NCBI RefSeq assembly: GCF_002844575.1
Contig: NZ_PIQO01000002.1
Coordinates: 310,001 to 374,000 of the forward strand
DNA from: Heyndrickxia camelliae
GTDB taxonomy: Bacteria; Bacillota; Bacilli; Bacillales; Bacillaceae_C
Direction: 5' to 3'
Length of the DNA stretch: 64,000 nt
Position numbers and translations under genes: made by a program. The notes under the pieces were generated by a model. That model worked only from the letters and a program-made list of their open reading frames with translations. It was not told the DNA's origin and searched no databases. Every line of letters starts with the position of its first letter. Position 1 is the first letter of the stretch. Below are positions 1 to 9,192 of this stretch, one piece after another.

Positions 1-867
1 CTCTGAATTTTTCGTTACTGGAATGTCAACATCATATATTTTGTTATAGGAATAAGCTCTACCTTTGGAAAGATGGGTTCCGGAATACATTAGGGCACCT
101 AGTCCTGTCCAACCTACATTAGTTTTTGCCGTGTAGGAGGATGTTGGTCCTTTCCCTATTTGTGACTTCATGTCTCCCGGCGGCGGATCTGGAACCTCAA
201 TTCCATTTGAAAAAGCAATCTCGGCAAGCTGGGTAATACTGTCACCGGAATTCTTGGTAATATCGACTTTATAATATTGGTAAGCAGTTGTATTCGCAAA
301 ATCGTATATTTTACGTTGGAAACGCTCTTTAAAATCTTCGCCTTTTCTTGAGTCTAAAGCTGTCCAAGTGGAACCATCTTTAGAACCATAAAGAGTCCAA
401 TCTTGAGGATCCCTGCCATCATAATCATTTGCAGAGGTAAGGGCATACTTCACAATCGTCACAGGCTCAGAAAATTTAAACACTATATTTGCTGTTTTTT
501 CAAAAGCGAGCCATTTTGTTGCGGAATCCCCATCAATTAATTTCGTATCCACTTCATTCGGCGGATTGTTAGCGTTTGCATTTACTTCCACAACCTTATC
601 GGTGATATCCCCAAGAATGGAATCACGCTTTACATTTCCATCAATTCCCTCGGTCATTTTCTCTCCATTTTTATCTGTTTCTACAGTATTCACCCAATTA
701 AGCTGCGGGTCAGATTTCTCGAATGAGGTGAAGAAATCTGTTTTCGGTGTTGCAGTCGGATCATTGCTTGCAGCATGTACTGCAGGTTTTGGCATGATGG
801 GAACACTGGTCATCAGTACAAGCGATAATGCACTTAATAGAATCGTTTTCACTGGCTTTTTATCCAT
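1..867 (-). CDS. Secreted GH92-like glycosidase with F5/8-type N-terminal module (partial)
   Basis: Open frame of 289 codons from the ATG at 867 running off the left edge, so only the N-terminus is visible. Residues 1-32 form a Sec signal peptide: basic MDKKPVK, a hydrophobic core, then a cleavage region near VHAAS, so the product is exported. Residues of about 90-200 look like an F5/8 type C (CBM32-like) carbohydrate-binding module. The stretch from about residue 235 (GPTSSYTAKTNVGWTG, then SGTHLSKGRAYSYNK) resembles the start of the GH92 exo-alpha-mannosidase domain as I remember that family. AGGAG lies 8 nt before the ATG. Inferred role is trimming mannose-containing glycans outside the cell. 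The catalytic half is outside the window, so the family is likely but the specificity is unknown. Confidence 0.7.
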   Translation of the reverse strand, partial: MDKKPVKTILLSALSLVLMTSVPIMPKPAVHAASNDPTATPKTDFFTSFEKSDPQLNWVNTVETDKNGEKMTEGIDGNVKRDSILGDITDKVVEVNANANNPPNEVDTKLIDGDSATKWLAFEKTANIVFKFSEPVTIVKYALTSANDYDGRDPQDWTLYGSKDGSTWTALDSRKGEDFKERFQRKIYDFANTTAYQYYKVDITKNSGDSITQLAEIAFSNGIEVPDPPPGDMKSQIGKGPTSSYTAKTNVGWTGLGALMYSGTHLSKGRAYSYNKIYDVDIPVTKNSE

Positions 868-1297
868 ACCACCTGCTCCTTTCAACTTTTTAAAGTAACT
901 TGAAAAAGTGCTTGGAATAAAAAAACACACTCACCTCCATCAGGTCATAAATAGATAGTATCTAGATAAATAAAGATCCATTAAAACAATCACCACTTTT
1001 TAAAATTACTTTAATAAGTGATATTAAAAGCATATTATATTCAGAAATATCTGTCTACAACAACAAACACAAGCTTAGAAAATTCATACAAAATCCCTAG
1101 TGAAAGCTGGGTATTTAGAACCTGGAATACAGGGTCAGGTCCCTTTTCCCATTTTTTATTCTTGGGTTGAGGGGGAAGGTTTATTGTTTCAACCTTTCAC
1201 TTGCTAGAGTCAATAAATCTTTAGCTATTAGATTTTGTTTTCCTAGAAAGGATTAAAGTTAAATGGGACGAGGGACCAGACAGATCCCTCATCCCAT
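868..1297. other. Intergenic region with two GGGTCAGGTCCC-type repeats
   Basis: This gap lies between the glycosidase start and the end of frlR and has no credible ORF. It must carry the glycosidase promoter (minus strand), but I see no convincing -35/-10 pair. Two copies of the palindromic repeat described at 6469-6525 are present: 1124-1151, and 1263-1297. The second is an inverted repeat (ATGGGACGAGGGA / ATCCCTCATCCCAT) that abuts the frlR stop codon and may serve as its transcription terminator. Confidence 0.6.
1263..1297. repeat. Palindromic repeat abutting the frlR stop codon
   Basis: Arms ATGGGACGAGGGA and ATCCCTCATCCCAT around an 8-nt loop, a member of the GGTCAGGTCCC family. It ends exactly one base before the frlR stop triplet at 1298-1300. 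A hairpin in that position could end frl transcription, although no long T tract follows it. Confidence 0.75.
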
Positions 1298-2026
1298 CTA
1301 TTTTGCACGATGGACAGTTAGCGTGACCTTGTTCGTCTCGCACATAAAAGTGGAGAGGTGAACAGGTTCATCGTTTGAATCAAAAGCTATTTTTAAAATT
1401 CGAAACAGATTTACGCCAATATCGCATTCTAATAATTTAGCATATTCAGCAGTTGCTCCGATTACATCAATAATCTTATCGTTGCTGACAATTTCCGTAT
1501 CGTATTCTTCGTGAAGAATCTTATAGGTTGATTCATCCCCCACAATTTTCTTTTCCAAATTCGGAAAGTGAATTAATGAATAATGGGCTATATCGTAGAA
1601 AAGTGGACGATCGTTTACATACATTAGCCGTTCCAATTCGAGAATGGGACTGCCTTCTTCTACTTTCAGCCGTTCTGCTACTTCCTTTGTAGCAGCTATT
1701 ACCTCACTGCGTAAAATCCGTGAGTTATGTATCATACCTAGCTGATGACTAAACTCAGAGAAACCGCTTACAGATAACAATTCATTATGAAACTTATTCG
1801 TGGCAACAAAGGTCCCCCGACGTGGGATACGAGTCAATGTACCGTCTTTCACCAGTTCTTCAATAGCTTTACGAATAGTAATCCGGCTTACGTTATAAAT
1901 TTCACAAAGCTCTGCCTCTGTTGGAATTTGTTCTTCTGGTTGATACTTCCCGCTTTGAATATCATTCTTTAACATTTGCCGAATCTGCATGTATAATGGC
2001 TGCGGGGTTGAAGGATTTAATTTCAT
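1298..2026 (-). CDS. frlR: GntR-family (HutC/UTRA) repressor of the fructoselysine operon
   Basis: 242 residues. The N-terminal winged helix (about 5-72, including LCEIYNVSRITIRKAIEELV) is the GntR DNA-binding domain. The rest (about 90-235) is a UTRA effector domain of the HutC subfamily. It is the last gene of the frl operon, the same place it has in E. coli frlABCDR, so the effector is probably fructoselysine 6-phosphate or a related intermediate (inference). AAGGACG lies 8 nt before the ATG. Likely targets are the near-identical 26-bp promoter elements before frlC and frlB (6398-6423 and 4116-4141). Confidence 0.85.
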   Translation of the reverse strand: MKLNPSTPQPLYMQIRQMLKNDIQSGKYQPEEQIPTEAELCEIYNVSRITIRKAIEELVKDGTLTRIPRRGTFVATNKFHNELLSVSGFSEFSHQLGMIHNSRILRSEVIAATKEVAERLKVEEGSPILELERLMYVNDRPLFYDIAHYSLIHFPNLEKKIVGDESTYKILHEEYDTEIVSNDKIIDVIGATAEYAKLLECDIGVNLFRILKIAFDSNDEPVHLSTFMCETNKVTLTVHRAK

Positions 2027-2088
2027 CTAAATACGTCCTTTTCCATCAATGGTTATATACCCTATTATACATTGATTCCCAATTTCCG

Positions 2089-2871
2089 TCACCATGCACC
2101 AAAATATCTTATCGTTTTAGAAGCAGCCTCAGCACCCAATTTCAGGCACTCTTGAATAGAACTTCCCTCCAGTGTTCCATAAATAAAACCTGCTATAAAG
2201 GAATCTCCTGCACCCATTGTATCGACAACCTCTGTTTTAACCACTCCACCGGTATAAAATTGTTCCCCGTCATACGCTAGTGAACCTTTTTCTCCTAATG
2301 TTGCCACTGCAACTTTGGATCCTAATGCCTGCACTTCCTTTAAAAAATTTCTAATAAATGCATCATCTTCTGTATAGGAAAAAAAAGGATAGTCAACAAA
2401 AGCAGGTAATCTTTTGACAAGATGATGATCCAGTTTATCAGAGAAATCAAAAAAGGTTACCAATCCTTTTTCTTTAAAAATAGGATAATACTCTTCTGCA
2501 TGTCCCCAGATAGCGGCATGTACGCAATCATAACATTGGATAAACTCTATGTCTTCCATCGATAATTTAAATGTTGCCATTACACCTTCATCGTAGTCAC
2601 CAAATTGACGGTCATTATTCACCAGCTCTACAAGGGTAGTGGCTGTTTTTCCTTCCTTTTTTGATATATGAGAAATATCTACTCCTTTACTTTGAATCGA
2701 ATTGATCATTATGTCTCCATATTGATCTGATCCAACCCAACCGACGTATGCGGTTTCTGCACCTAAATTTCGTAAATAAACACTAACATTTACAGGGTTT
2801 CCCCCGGGATATGCTTGTCCGCTAGATAGGTAAACATCCATGCAGTTGTCTCCGACTGTAACAACTTTCAT
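2089..2871 (-). CDS. frlD: Fructoselysine 6-kinase, PfkB family
   Basis: 260 residues, the usual FrlD length. It phosphorylates imported fructoselysine at O6 in the cytoplasm. PfkB features are visible: N-terminal GGNPVNVSVYL substrate-binding motif and C-terminal DTMGAGDSF with catalytic Asp223. Segments such as FGDYDEGVMA, HAAIWGHAE and the terminal IRYFGAW match E. coli FrlD as I remember it, better than B. subtilis FrlD. GGAGG lies 8 nt before the ATG. It follows frlB after a 68-bp gap that contains a small hairpin (2909-2928). Confidence 0.9.
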   Translation of the reverse strand: MKVVTVGDNCMDVYLSSGQAYPGGNPVNVSVYLRNLGAETAYVGWVGSDQYGDIMINSIQSKGVDISHISKKEGKTATTLVELVNNDRQFGDYDEGVMATFKLSMEDIEFIQCYDCVHAAIWGHAEEYYPIFKEKGLVTFFDFSDKLDHHLVKRLPAFVDYPFFSYTEDDAFIRNFLKEVQALGSKVAVATLGEKGSLAYDGEQFYTGGVVKTEVVDTMGAGDSFIAGFIYGTLEGSSIQECLKLGAEAASKTIRYFGAW

Positions 2872-2908
2872 TCCATGCCCCTCCTTTTATGATAATTTTA
2901 CGGAAACA

Positions 2909-2928
2909 AGCACTACCAAAGTAGTGCT
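2909..2928 (-). terminator. Intercistronic hairpin between frlB and frlD
   Basis: Perfect 8-bp stem AGCACTAC / GTAGTGCT with a 4-nt loop. On the minus strand it is followed only by TTGTTTCC, so it is more likely a leaky attenuator or mRNA-processing/stabilising hairpin than a full terminator. It could lower frlD and frlR expression relative to frlB. Confidence 0.5.
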
Positions 2929-2939
2929 CATCCAATCAA

Positions 2940-3953
2940 TCAATATTCCATTTTTCTATAATATCTGCGAAGGTCTAATGAATGATTTCTTTCTCTTTCA
3001 AGGTATACACTGATTCTGCTAAGAACCGCCCAGTTAATGCTGACTGAAAAGTGTTTTCTAAATTCCTCGCTGATTCCTTCCATCGCAAAGTCTTTCGTAT
3101 CAATAATCGTCAGCTGTTTCGTGATTTTTTCCGCAAATCTTTCAACACGATCCATAAGAGGCCTTGTTTCATCTTCCCCTTTTAATAAAACCACACTTGT
3201 GTCCTCTACAACCATTTCAAGCGTGCCATGGAAGAATTCGGCAGCATGAATGGATTTTGCATGGATCCATTGCATTTCTTCTAATATGCACATTGCATAG
3301 GAATACGTGTTGCCCCATAGATTACCAGATCCTACTAACATATGATAATCCGTATTTTTATGTTTAATAGCAAATTCTTCAGCTTTTTTATCAAATGCTT
3401 TCACTGCGTTTAAGATCGCTCTTGGCAATAACGAAACTTCCTTCGTAAATTGGTCATATTGAGGAAATTCATTACGGTTGTACATGAAACGAAATACAAA
3501 CATATAAAGTAGCATAAAGAATGTATCAAAGGAATGCTTTTCAGAACCAGTAGTGATGCAATAGTCAACCATCTTTGTTAATGGAGTATCTGGTTCTGCA
3601 ACAAGTGCAATGGTCGTAGCTCCCTTTTCCTTACAATAGGCTGCCGCCTCTAGTGTTTCTTTCGTTGTCCCCGAAACAGAAGCAAAAATACAAACAGAGT
3701 CTTTAGTAAAGTGTTTATGATTCATGACCAAAAATTCAGCTGCAATTTCTGCATGAACATCAATGGTAGAATTAGATTTTAATATGTATTCATAAGGATA
3801 CATCATTGCAATCGTTCCACCTGCACCGATAAGAAAGATATTGCTGTATCCCTTATTAGAAATAGTATCCACTATTTCTTCAATTTGACCTCTAAACTGA
3901 AGTCCCTCTTTTTCTACTAACCTAAGAAATAATTCCTCATCAAATTTTAGCAT
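2940..3953 (-). CDS. frlB: Fructoselysine-6-phosphate deglycase, SIS domain
   Basis: 337 residues from the ATG at 3953. It splits fructoselysine 6-phosphate into glucose 6-phosphate and lysine. It has two SIS halves: the first around IFLIGAGGTIAMM and SVSGTTKETLEAA, the second around HAAEFFHGTLEMV. The C-terminal RRYYRKMEY resembles the FrlB ending. A longer frame reaches 4043, but its extra 30 residues translate a GGGTCAGGTCCC repeat. AAGGAGGA sits 7 nt before the ATG at 3953, which decides the start. E. coli FrlB is 340 residues. A glucoselysine-6-phosphate deglycase is the alternative, but the neighbouring FrlD-like kinase and FrlA-like permease favour fructoselysine. Confidence 0.87.
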   Translation of the reverse strand: MLKFDEELFLRLVEKEGLQFRGQIEEIVDTISNKGYSNIFLIGAGGTIAMMYPYEYILKSNSTIDVHAEIAAEFLVMNHKHFTKDSVCIFASVSGTTKETLEAAAYCKEKGATTIALVAEPDTPLTKMVDYCITTGSEKHSFDTFFMLLYMFVFRFMYNRNEFPQYDQFTKEVSLLPRAILNAVKAFDKKAEEFAIKHKNTDYHMLVGSGNLWGNTYSYAMCILEEMQWIHAKSIHAAEFFHGTLEMVVEDTSVVLLKGEDETRPLMDRVERFAEKITKQLTIIDTKDFAMEGISEEFRKHFSVSINWAVLSRISVYLERERNHSLDLRRYYRKMEY

Positions 3954-4000
3954 AAGTGTCTCCTCCTTGTAGGACGTAAGGACTCTCTCCTCATCCCGGA

Positions 4001-4113
4001 ACTGGGAAAGAGGGTCAGGTCCCTCGTTCCAGTTTATTTTCATTTTTAGTTTTAGTTTTACGCAGATCTACTTCTCTTCAAAGCTTGGGATGAGGGACCT
4101 GACCCTCAAACCC
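4001..4113. repeat. Inverted pair of GGTCAGGTCCC repeats upstream of frlB
   Basis: Copy 1 (4001-4033, ACTGGGAAAGAGGGTCAGG then TCCCTCGTTCCAGT) and copy 2 (4086-4113, TGGGATGAGGGACCTGACC) lie in opposite orientation about 50 bp apart, like a bacterial interspersed mosaic element. Together they sit in the leader between the frlB promoter (4135-4163) and the frlB start, so the frlB mRNA leader can fold into a long hairpin. Confidence 0.75.
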
Positions 4114-4115
4114 TA

Positions 4116-4163
4116 TTTATTTGTTATGTCTTGTATTATAACAAGGTGTTACATATTTTACAA
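4116..4163 (-). promoter_or_regulatory. Internal frlB promoter with probable FrlR operator
   Basis: On the minus strand, -35 TTGTAA (4158-4163), 17-bp spacer, -10 TATAAT (4135-4140). Bases 4116-4141 match 6398-6423 before frlC with one mismatch, and the dyad CTTGT-N6-ACAAG (4130-4145) lies over the -10. A shared motif overlapping two promoters of one operon is what a GntR repressor site should look like. That FrlR binds it is inference. Confidence 0.7.
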
Positions 4164-4170
4164 ATGTTTT

Positions 4171-5544
<1,374 letters not shown>

Positions 5545-6366
5545 TTATATGACTCCGAATTCTTTTATTTTCTCGTAAGATTTCCGGATTACTTGTTGTG
5601 GATCTTGATAATAACTTGACCCCATAATTTCTAAGGTACAGTATCCTTTATATTGATGATCTTGAAGATTCTTTAAATAATCCCTCCACGGTAAAATTCC
5701 ATCATCTAGACCCAAATGGGCATCTGACTCACCATCACCGTCTATTAAATGAAAATGACATAATTCTGGTAGAATATAAAAATAATCCTCCGGAGTTTCA
5801 CCTGCCAATTGCATTGCTACCGTGTCGATCATTCCCTTTAAAGAAGATGACTGAATTTCTTCTATCATTCTTTTTACCCCTAGTTTATCGATTACTAGAT
5901 TAGACTCAAATCGTGTTAATGGTTCCAATGCAAGAGTCATTCCTTCTTTTTCAGCAATCTTTGATAATTGATAAATAGAATCACATGCATATTTCCAAGA
6001 TTCCTCGTGTGGAAGATAAAAGTCTCCTATTCCGGAAGTGATCAGCATCATACTTGTTTCTAACTCCAGGGCAGCGTACATATTATCCAAAAAATAATCA
6101 ACGCTCCTTTTTCTCCAATGAGAATCTGAAGCAGCAATGTTATAAGGATAAATACATTGTTCAGGAGTGAAACATACAATTTCCATGTTTCTCGATTTCA
6201 CTTCCTTTTTAATTCTCCTTATGCTTTCCAAGGCATTTCGATAAACATATAAATGCGGTTCCCCTGCCCACAATTCAAAACTACTGATACCAAGCTGTTC
6301 CATACTATCTAAAAAATACGAAAACGGATAATGCTTAAACGTAATATTCATCCCTGCCACTTTCAC
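5545..6366 (-). CDS. frlC: Fructoselysine 3-epimerase-like TIM-barrel protein
   Basis: About 273 residues; xylose-isomerase-like TIM barrel. FrlC interconverts psicoselysine and fructoselysine so both can enter the pathway. Support: ELWAGEPH near the start (compare IWGGRPH in E. coli FrlC), CFTPEQCIYPYNIAASD, ALEPLTRFESNLV with a metal-binding Glu, HLIDGDGESDAHL and CTLEIM. A frame opens at an ATG at 6381, but that ATG has no spaced ribosome site. GGAGGTG followed 6 nt later by GTG at 6366 makes the GTG the more likely start. It is the first gene of the operon. Activity on another Amadori compound is possible. Confidence 0.8.
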   Translation of the reverse strand: MKVAGMNITFKHYPFSYFLDSMEQLGISSFELWAGEPHLYVYRNALESIRRIKKEVKSRNMEIVCFTPEQCIYPYNIAASDSHWRKRSVDYFLDNMYAALELETSMMLITSGIGDFYLPHEESWKYACDSIYQLSKIAEKEGMTLALEPLTRFESNLVIDKLGVKRMIEEIQSSSLKGMIDTVAMQLAGETPEDYFYILPELCHFHLIDGDGESDAHLGLDDGILPWRDYLKNLQDHQYKGYCTLEIMGSSYYQDPQQVIRKSYEKIKEFGVI

Positions 6367-6387
6367 AAATTTCACCTCCATCCCTTT

Positions 6388-6401
6388 TGAAAGCGTTTTT
6401 A
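6388..6401 (-). promoter_or_regulatory. cre-like catabolite repression site upstream of frlC
   Basis: TGAAAGCGTTTTTA matches TGWAANCGNTNWCA at all but one fixed position. It lies downstream of the frlC -10 box, where CcpA would act as a roadblock. Confidence 0.6.
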
Positions 6402-6445
6402 TTTGTTATATCTTGTATTATAATTAACCAATACATATCATGCAA
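6398..6445 (-). promoter_or_regulatory. frlC promoter with probable FrlR operator
   Basis: On the minus strand, -35 TTGCAT (6440-6445), exact 17-bp spacer, consensus -10 TATAAT (6417-6422): a sigma-A promoter for the frl operon. The 26-bp element over and after the -10 (6398-6423) is repeated before frlB at 4116-4141 with one mismatch. It is the best candidate for the FrlR operator. Confidence 0.75.
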
Positions 6446-6468
6446 CAATTTTTTAAAATCATGTTTTA

Positions 6469-6525
6469 GGGAATCAGGGTCAGGTCCCTCATCCCAGTGG
6501 GATGAGGGACCCGACCCTGATTCCC
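6469..6525. repeat. 57-bp near-perfect palindrome, best copy of the GGTCAGGTCCC repeat
   Basis: Two 27-bp arms (6469-6495 and 6499-6525) separated by AGT, with 26 of 27 positions complementary. The arm reads GGGAATCAGGGTCAGG then TCCCTCATCCC. Single arms or degenerate versions occur at 1124, 1263, 4001, 4086, 4188, 9169, 11811, 22842, 22881 and 30838. It sits between the frlC promoter and the uxaB terminator. Confidence 0.85.
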
Positions 6526-6532
6526 ATCTTTA

Positions 6533-6578
6533 TAAAAAAAGGACGGTTCTACTACTTATAAAGCAGCAGAACTGTCCT
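6533..6578 (-). terminator. Terminator of the uxaA-lgoD-uxaB operon
   Basis: Stem AGGACAGTTCT / AGAACCGTCCT on the minus strand, extended by CTGCT/AGTAG pairing, followed by seven T. It starts just after the uxaB stop. The stem carries the GACGGTTCT core of the other repeat family, so it may be a repeat now used as a terminator. Confidence 0.8.
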
Positions 6579-6582
6579 ACTT

Positions 6583-8070
6583 TTAAATCATTTCTTTCAA
6601 ATGATTATATATACTACTTGAAAGTCCTTCGATTTGATTTAAATCCTTACCCCAAAATAGCTGATTTCCCAAAAATTGCTCTATGAGATTTTGAAGAGAT
6701 AACTCTTTCTTCTTATATAAAGACCATTGTTCACAAATAAAAGACAGTGTTTGTTCATGCTCTTGTACAAAATAAGGCTCCCCATTAAATCGTTTCCCTA
6801 CATAATTTTGTTTCACTTTTTCTATTTGATAAAAGCGAATCAGTGCTGCAAATGCACGTACTACATTATCAGGAAGTCCATGATTCTTTTCATAAAAAGC
6901 TTCAATGGTAGGAAGCAAACGAACCTTAAATTTTGAGATACTATTTAATGAGATATCCTCAAGACGGTGTTGAACAAATGGGTTCATAAATCTCTCAAAC
7001 ACATTTTCCGCATAATTCATCATTTCTTTACGATCAAATTCCAGTGAAGGAATAATCTCCTGCTCCACCGTTTCACGAAGGAATCGATGTGTTTCAACTT
7101 GACACATCCATTCCCCCACTGTATCAATCCCGTATAAAATTCCAAGCGGAGCGATGAAAGTATGGGATCCATTTAATATTCGGACCTTCCTTACTTGGTA
7201 TGGAGTTAAGTCTTGCACCCACTCTATATTTAAACCAGATTTTTTCAACGGAAGCTTCTGGTCCAACTCCGGATCACCTTCAATTGCCCAGAAGTGATAC
7301 GGTTCAGCAGTATTCAACAATAAATCTTTATATCCCCACTCAACAAACAAGCTTTCCGATTCCTTTTTAGGATAACCTGTAACAATCCTGTCCACAAGGG
7401 AATTTAAAAACAGATTATCGCGTTCTACCCAGTCCATAAAGTCAGATGGCAACCGCCAATCTTTACTATGTTGCAAAACATACTGCTTTAAAAGATCACC
7501 GTTTCTATCCAATAGCTCACATGGGAGAATCACGAGTCCTTTTGTCTGATCCCCATTAAAATGCGTATAACGCTTATATAAAAAGGCGGTAAGTTTTCCC
7601 GGAAAGGATGCTATTGGTTCCCCCTCTTTCCAAGTGTATGCCTGATAAGAAAGACCAGCTTCTGTCGTATTAGATACAATAAATTCCAACGTTGGGCTGC
7701 ATGCAATTTCCAAAAATGCCTGCCATTCTTCATATGGATTTAAAACTCTTGAAAAAACAGAAATAATCTCTTTATGTTCTATTTTTTCCCCATTTTGCAA
7801 TCCGCGTATGAGTAAGGTATATAGCCCATCTTGCTGCGCTAATTTCTCTATCATAGCTTTCCCGGACGACCTTGGCTGAGTTACAACAATACTACCCTGG
7901 AAATTCCCTTGTTTATTACATTCATGTATCATCCAATCGAAGAAACCGCGCAGAAAATTTCCTTCTCCAATCTGCAATACTTTTACTGGATAATCCTGTC
8001 CACTATATTCTGTTATTACATTCTCCCTCTTATACTGAAGAAGGTTTGATGGCGAGTGAATATTGTTCAT
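6583..8070 (-). CDS. uxaB: Tagaturonate reductase (altronate oxidoreductase)
   Basis: 495 residues, in the range of UxaB/UxuB polyol dehydrogenases. It reduces D-tagaturonate to D-altronate with NADH. N-terminal Rossmann motif LQIGEGNFLRGFFDWMIH, then VVTQPRSSGK. The conserved central region includes VSNTTEAGL, ELLDRNGDLL and KVRILNGSHTFIAPLG, whose Lys is catalytic in this family. It is the third gene of an operon with uxaA and an L-galactonate-dehydrogenase-like gene, and is followed by a strong terminator. The UxaB rather than UxuB assignment is supported by uxaA in the operon; a different, SDR-type UxuB is encoded at 16943. Confidence 0.9.
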   Translation of the reverse strand: MNNIHSPSNLLQYKRENVITEYSGQDYPVKVLQIGEGNFLRGFFDWMIHECNKQGNFQGSIVVTQPRSSGKAMIEKLAQQDGLYTLLIRGLQNGEKIEHKEIISVFSRVLNPYEEWQAFLEIACSPTLEFIVSNTTEAGLSYQAYTWKEGEPIASFPGKLTAFLYKRYTHFNGDQTKGLVILPCELLDRNGDLLKQYVLQHSKDWRLPSDFMDWVERDNLFLNSLVDRIVTGYPKKESESLFVEWGYKDLLLNTAEPYHFWAIEGDPELDQKLPLKKSGLNIEWVQDLTPYQVRKVRILNGSHTFIAPLGILYGIDTVGEWMCQVETHRFLRETVEQEIIPSLEFDRKEMMNYAENVFERFMNPFVQHRLEDISLNSISKFKVRLLPTIEAFYEKNHGLPDNVVRAFAALIRFYQIEKVKQNYVGKRFNGEPYFVQEHEQTLSFICEQWSLYKKKELSLQNLIEQFLGNQLFWGKDLNQIEGLSSSIYNHLKEMI

Positions 8071-8103
8071 CGTATAATAACCTTTCCTTATAAACTTTTA
8101 ATC

Positions 8104-9117
8104 TTAAAGTTCCACAATTGCCTTTATCACTTTTGCTTCGGGATCCAACCATCCTTCGAATAGCTCCATCATCTCATCAAACTTGGCGCGATGAGTAATA
8201 TACTTACTTAGATCTACTAATCCTTCGTTTATTGCATTTACCACATACCTGAAGTCCTCTCGTGTAGCATTGCGGCTTCCCATTAAAGTCAGCTCTTTTG
8301 CATGGAAATCAGGATCATGGAAAGAAATATCAGTTTTTACTAATCCGACAAAAATTAATTTTCCACCGTGAGCAGAATAGTTAAAAGCATCGGTCATAGA
8401 CTTTGCGTTACCAGTTGCATCAAATACTACCGTTGGCATGTCTCCATTCGTCAGCTCGGCAAGTTTTTTTAAAGGTTCCTCTAATGCATTAACTGTTCCA
8501 TCAATATGTGCCCACTCTCGTGCAAATGCGAGCCGTTCGTCATTTACATCCATAGCAATTACTTTTGCTCCTTGTTTCTTTGCAAATGCCATAACTCCTA
8601 ACCCGATCGGACCAGCACCAATTACCAGCGCAAATTCTCCTTTTCGAATAGCAGCTCTTCTAACTGCGTGAGCACCGATGCTCAAAGGTTCAATCATCGC
8701 CGATTGGTCCAATGTCAATCCCTCCGTTTTTACTAAATGATCGACTGGAACCGTCATCCACTCACTCATTCCACCATCAATATGTACGCCTTTTACTTTT
8801 ATATTCGTACAGCAATTAGGTTTTCCGCTCTTACAGGCAATACATTCCCCGCACTCGATGTATGGAATGATCGCTACTTGGTCACCTGCCTTTAATCCCG
8901 AGTCATTTTTTGGAATCGAGTCAATATATCCCGATAATTCATGTCCTAGTATACGTGGATAGGTGAAAAAAGGCTGATTGCCGCTATATGCGTGAATATC
9001 GGTTCCGCAAATACCAATACGCTGAACCCGAATAAGCGCTTCTCCTTCTTGAAGTACAGGCTGTTCAACCTCTATCATTTTAAATTGTTTAGGATTTTCA
9101 CACACAATTGCTTTCAT
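8104..9117 (-). CDS. Zinc-dependent L-galactonate 5-dehydrogenase-like enzyme (MDR family)
   Basis: 337 residues, medium-chain dehydrogenase/reductase. Catalytic zinc ligands are visible at Cys37 (GICGTD), His59 and Glu60 (ILGHE). Structural zinc site is Cys89, Cys92, Cys95 and Cys103. GAGPIGLGV is the nucleotide-binding loop. The segments GGNQPFF-like SGNQPFFTYPR, FVGLVKTDISFHDP and MGSRNATREDF resemble E. coli LgoD (YjjN), which oxidises L-galactonate to D-tagaturonate. With UxaB and UxaA beside it, that gives a complete L-galactonate to KDG route, which supports the call. It is quite different from the YjmD-like paralogue at 19501. AAGGAG precedes the ATG. Confidence 0.75.
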   Translation of the reverse strand: MKAIVCENPKQFKMIEVEQPVLQEGEALIRVQRIGICGTDIHAYSGNQPFFTYPRILGHELSGYIDSIPKNDSGLKAGDQVAIIPYIECGECIACKSGKPNCCTNIKVKGVHIDGGMSEWMTVPVDHLVKTEGLTLDQSAMIEPLSIGAHAVRRAAIRKGEFALVIGAGPIGLGVMAFAKKQGAKVIAMDVNDERLAFAREWAHIDGTVNALEEPLKKLAELTNGDMPTVVFDATGNAKSMTDAFNYSAHGGKLIFVGLVKTDISFHDPDFHAKELTLMGSRNATREDFRYVVNAINEGLVDLSKYITHRAKFDEMMELFEGWLDPEAKVIKAIVEL

Positions 9118-9168
9118 AATAATTACACTCCTTATGCTGAACCGTAAAGTTCCGGGTATTTAATGATC

Positions 9169-9191
9169 TGGAAAAAGGGACCTGTCCCTCC
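9169..9191. repeat. GGACCTGTCCC repeat abutting the uxaA stop
   Basis: TGGAAAAAGGGACCTGTCCC followed by TCC ends two bases before the uxaA stop triplet, so it is another copy placed directly at the 3' end of a gene. Confidence 0.65.
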
Positions 9192-9192
9192 G

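Noticed and set aside
566-898. 110-codon plus-strand ORF
   Set aside because: It is antisense to the signal peptide and F5/8-like part of the glycosidase, which has a signal peptide and a ribosome site.
3954-4043. N-terminal extension of frlB to the ATG at 4043
   Set aside because: The 30 extra residues translate a palindromic repeat, and AAGGAGGA sits right before the ATG at 3953.
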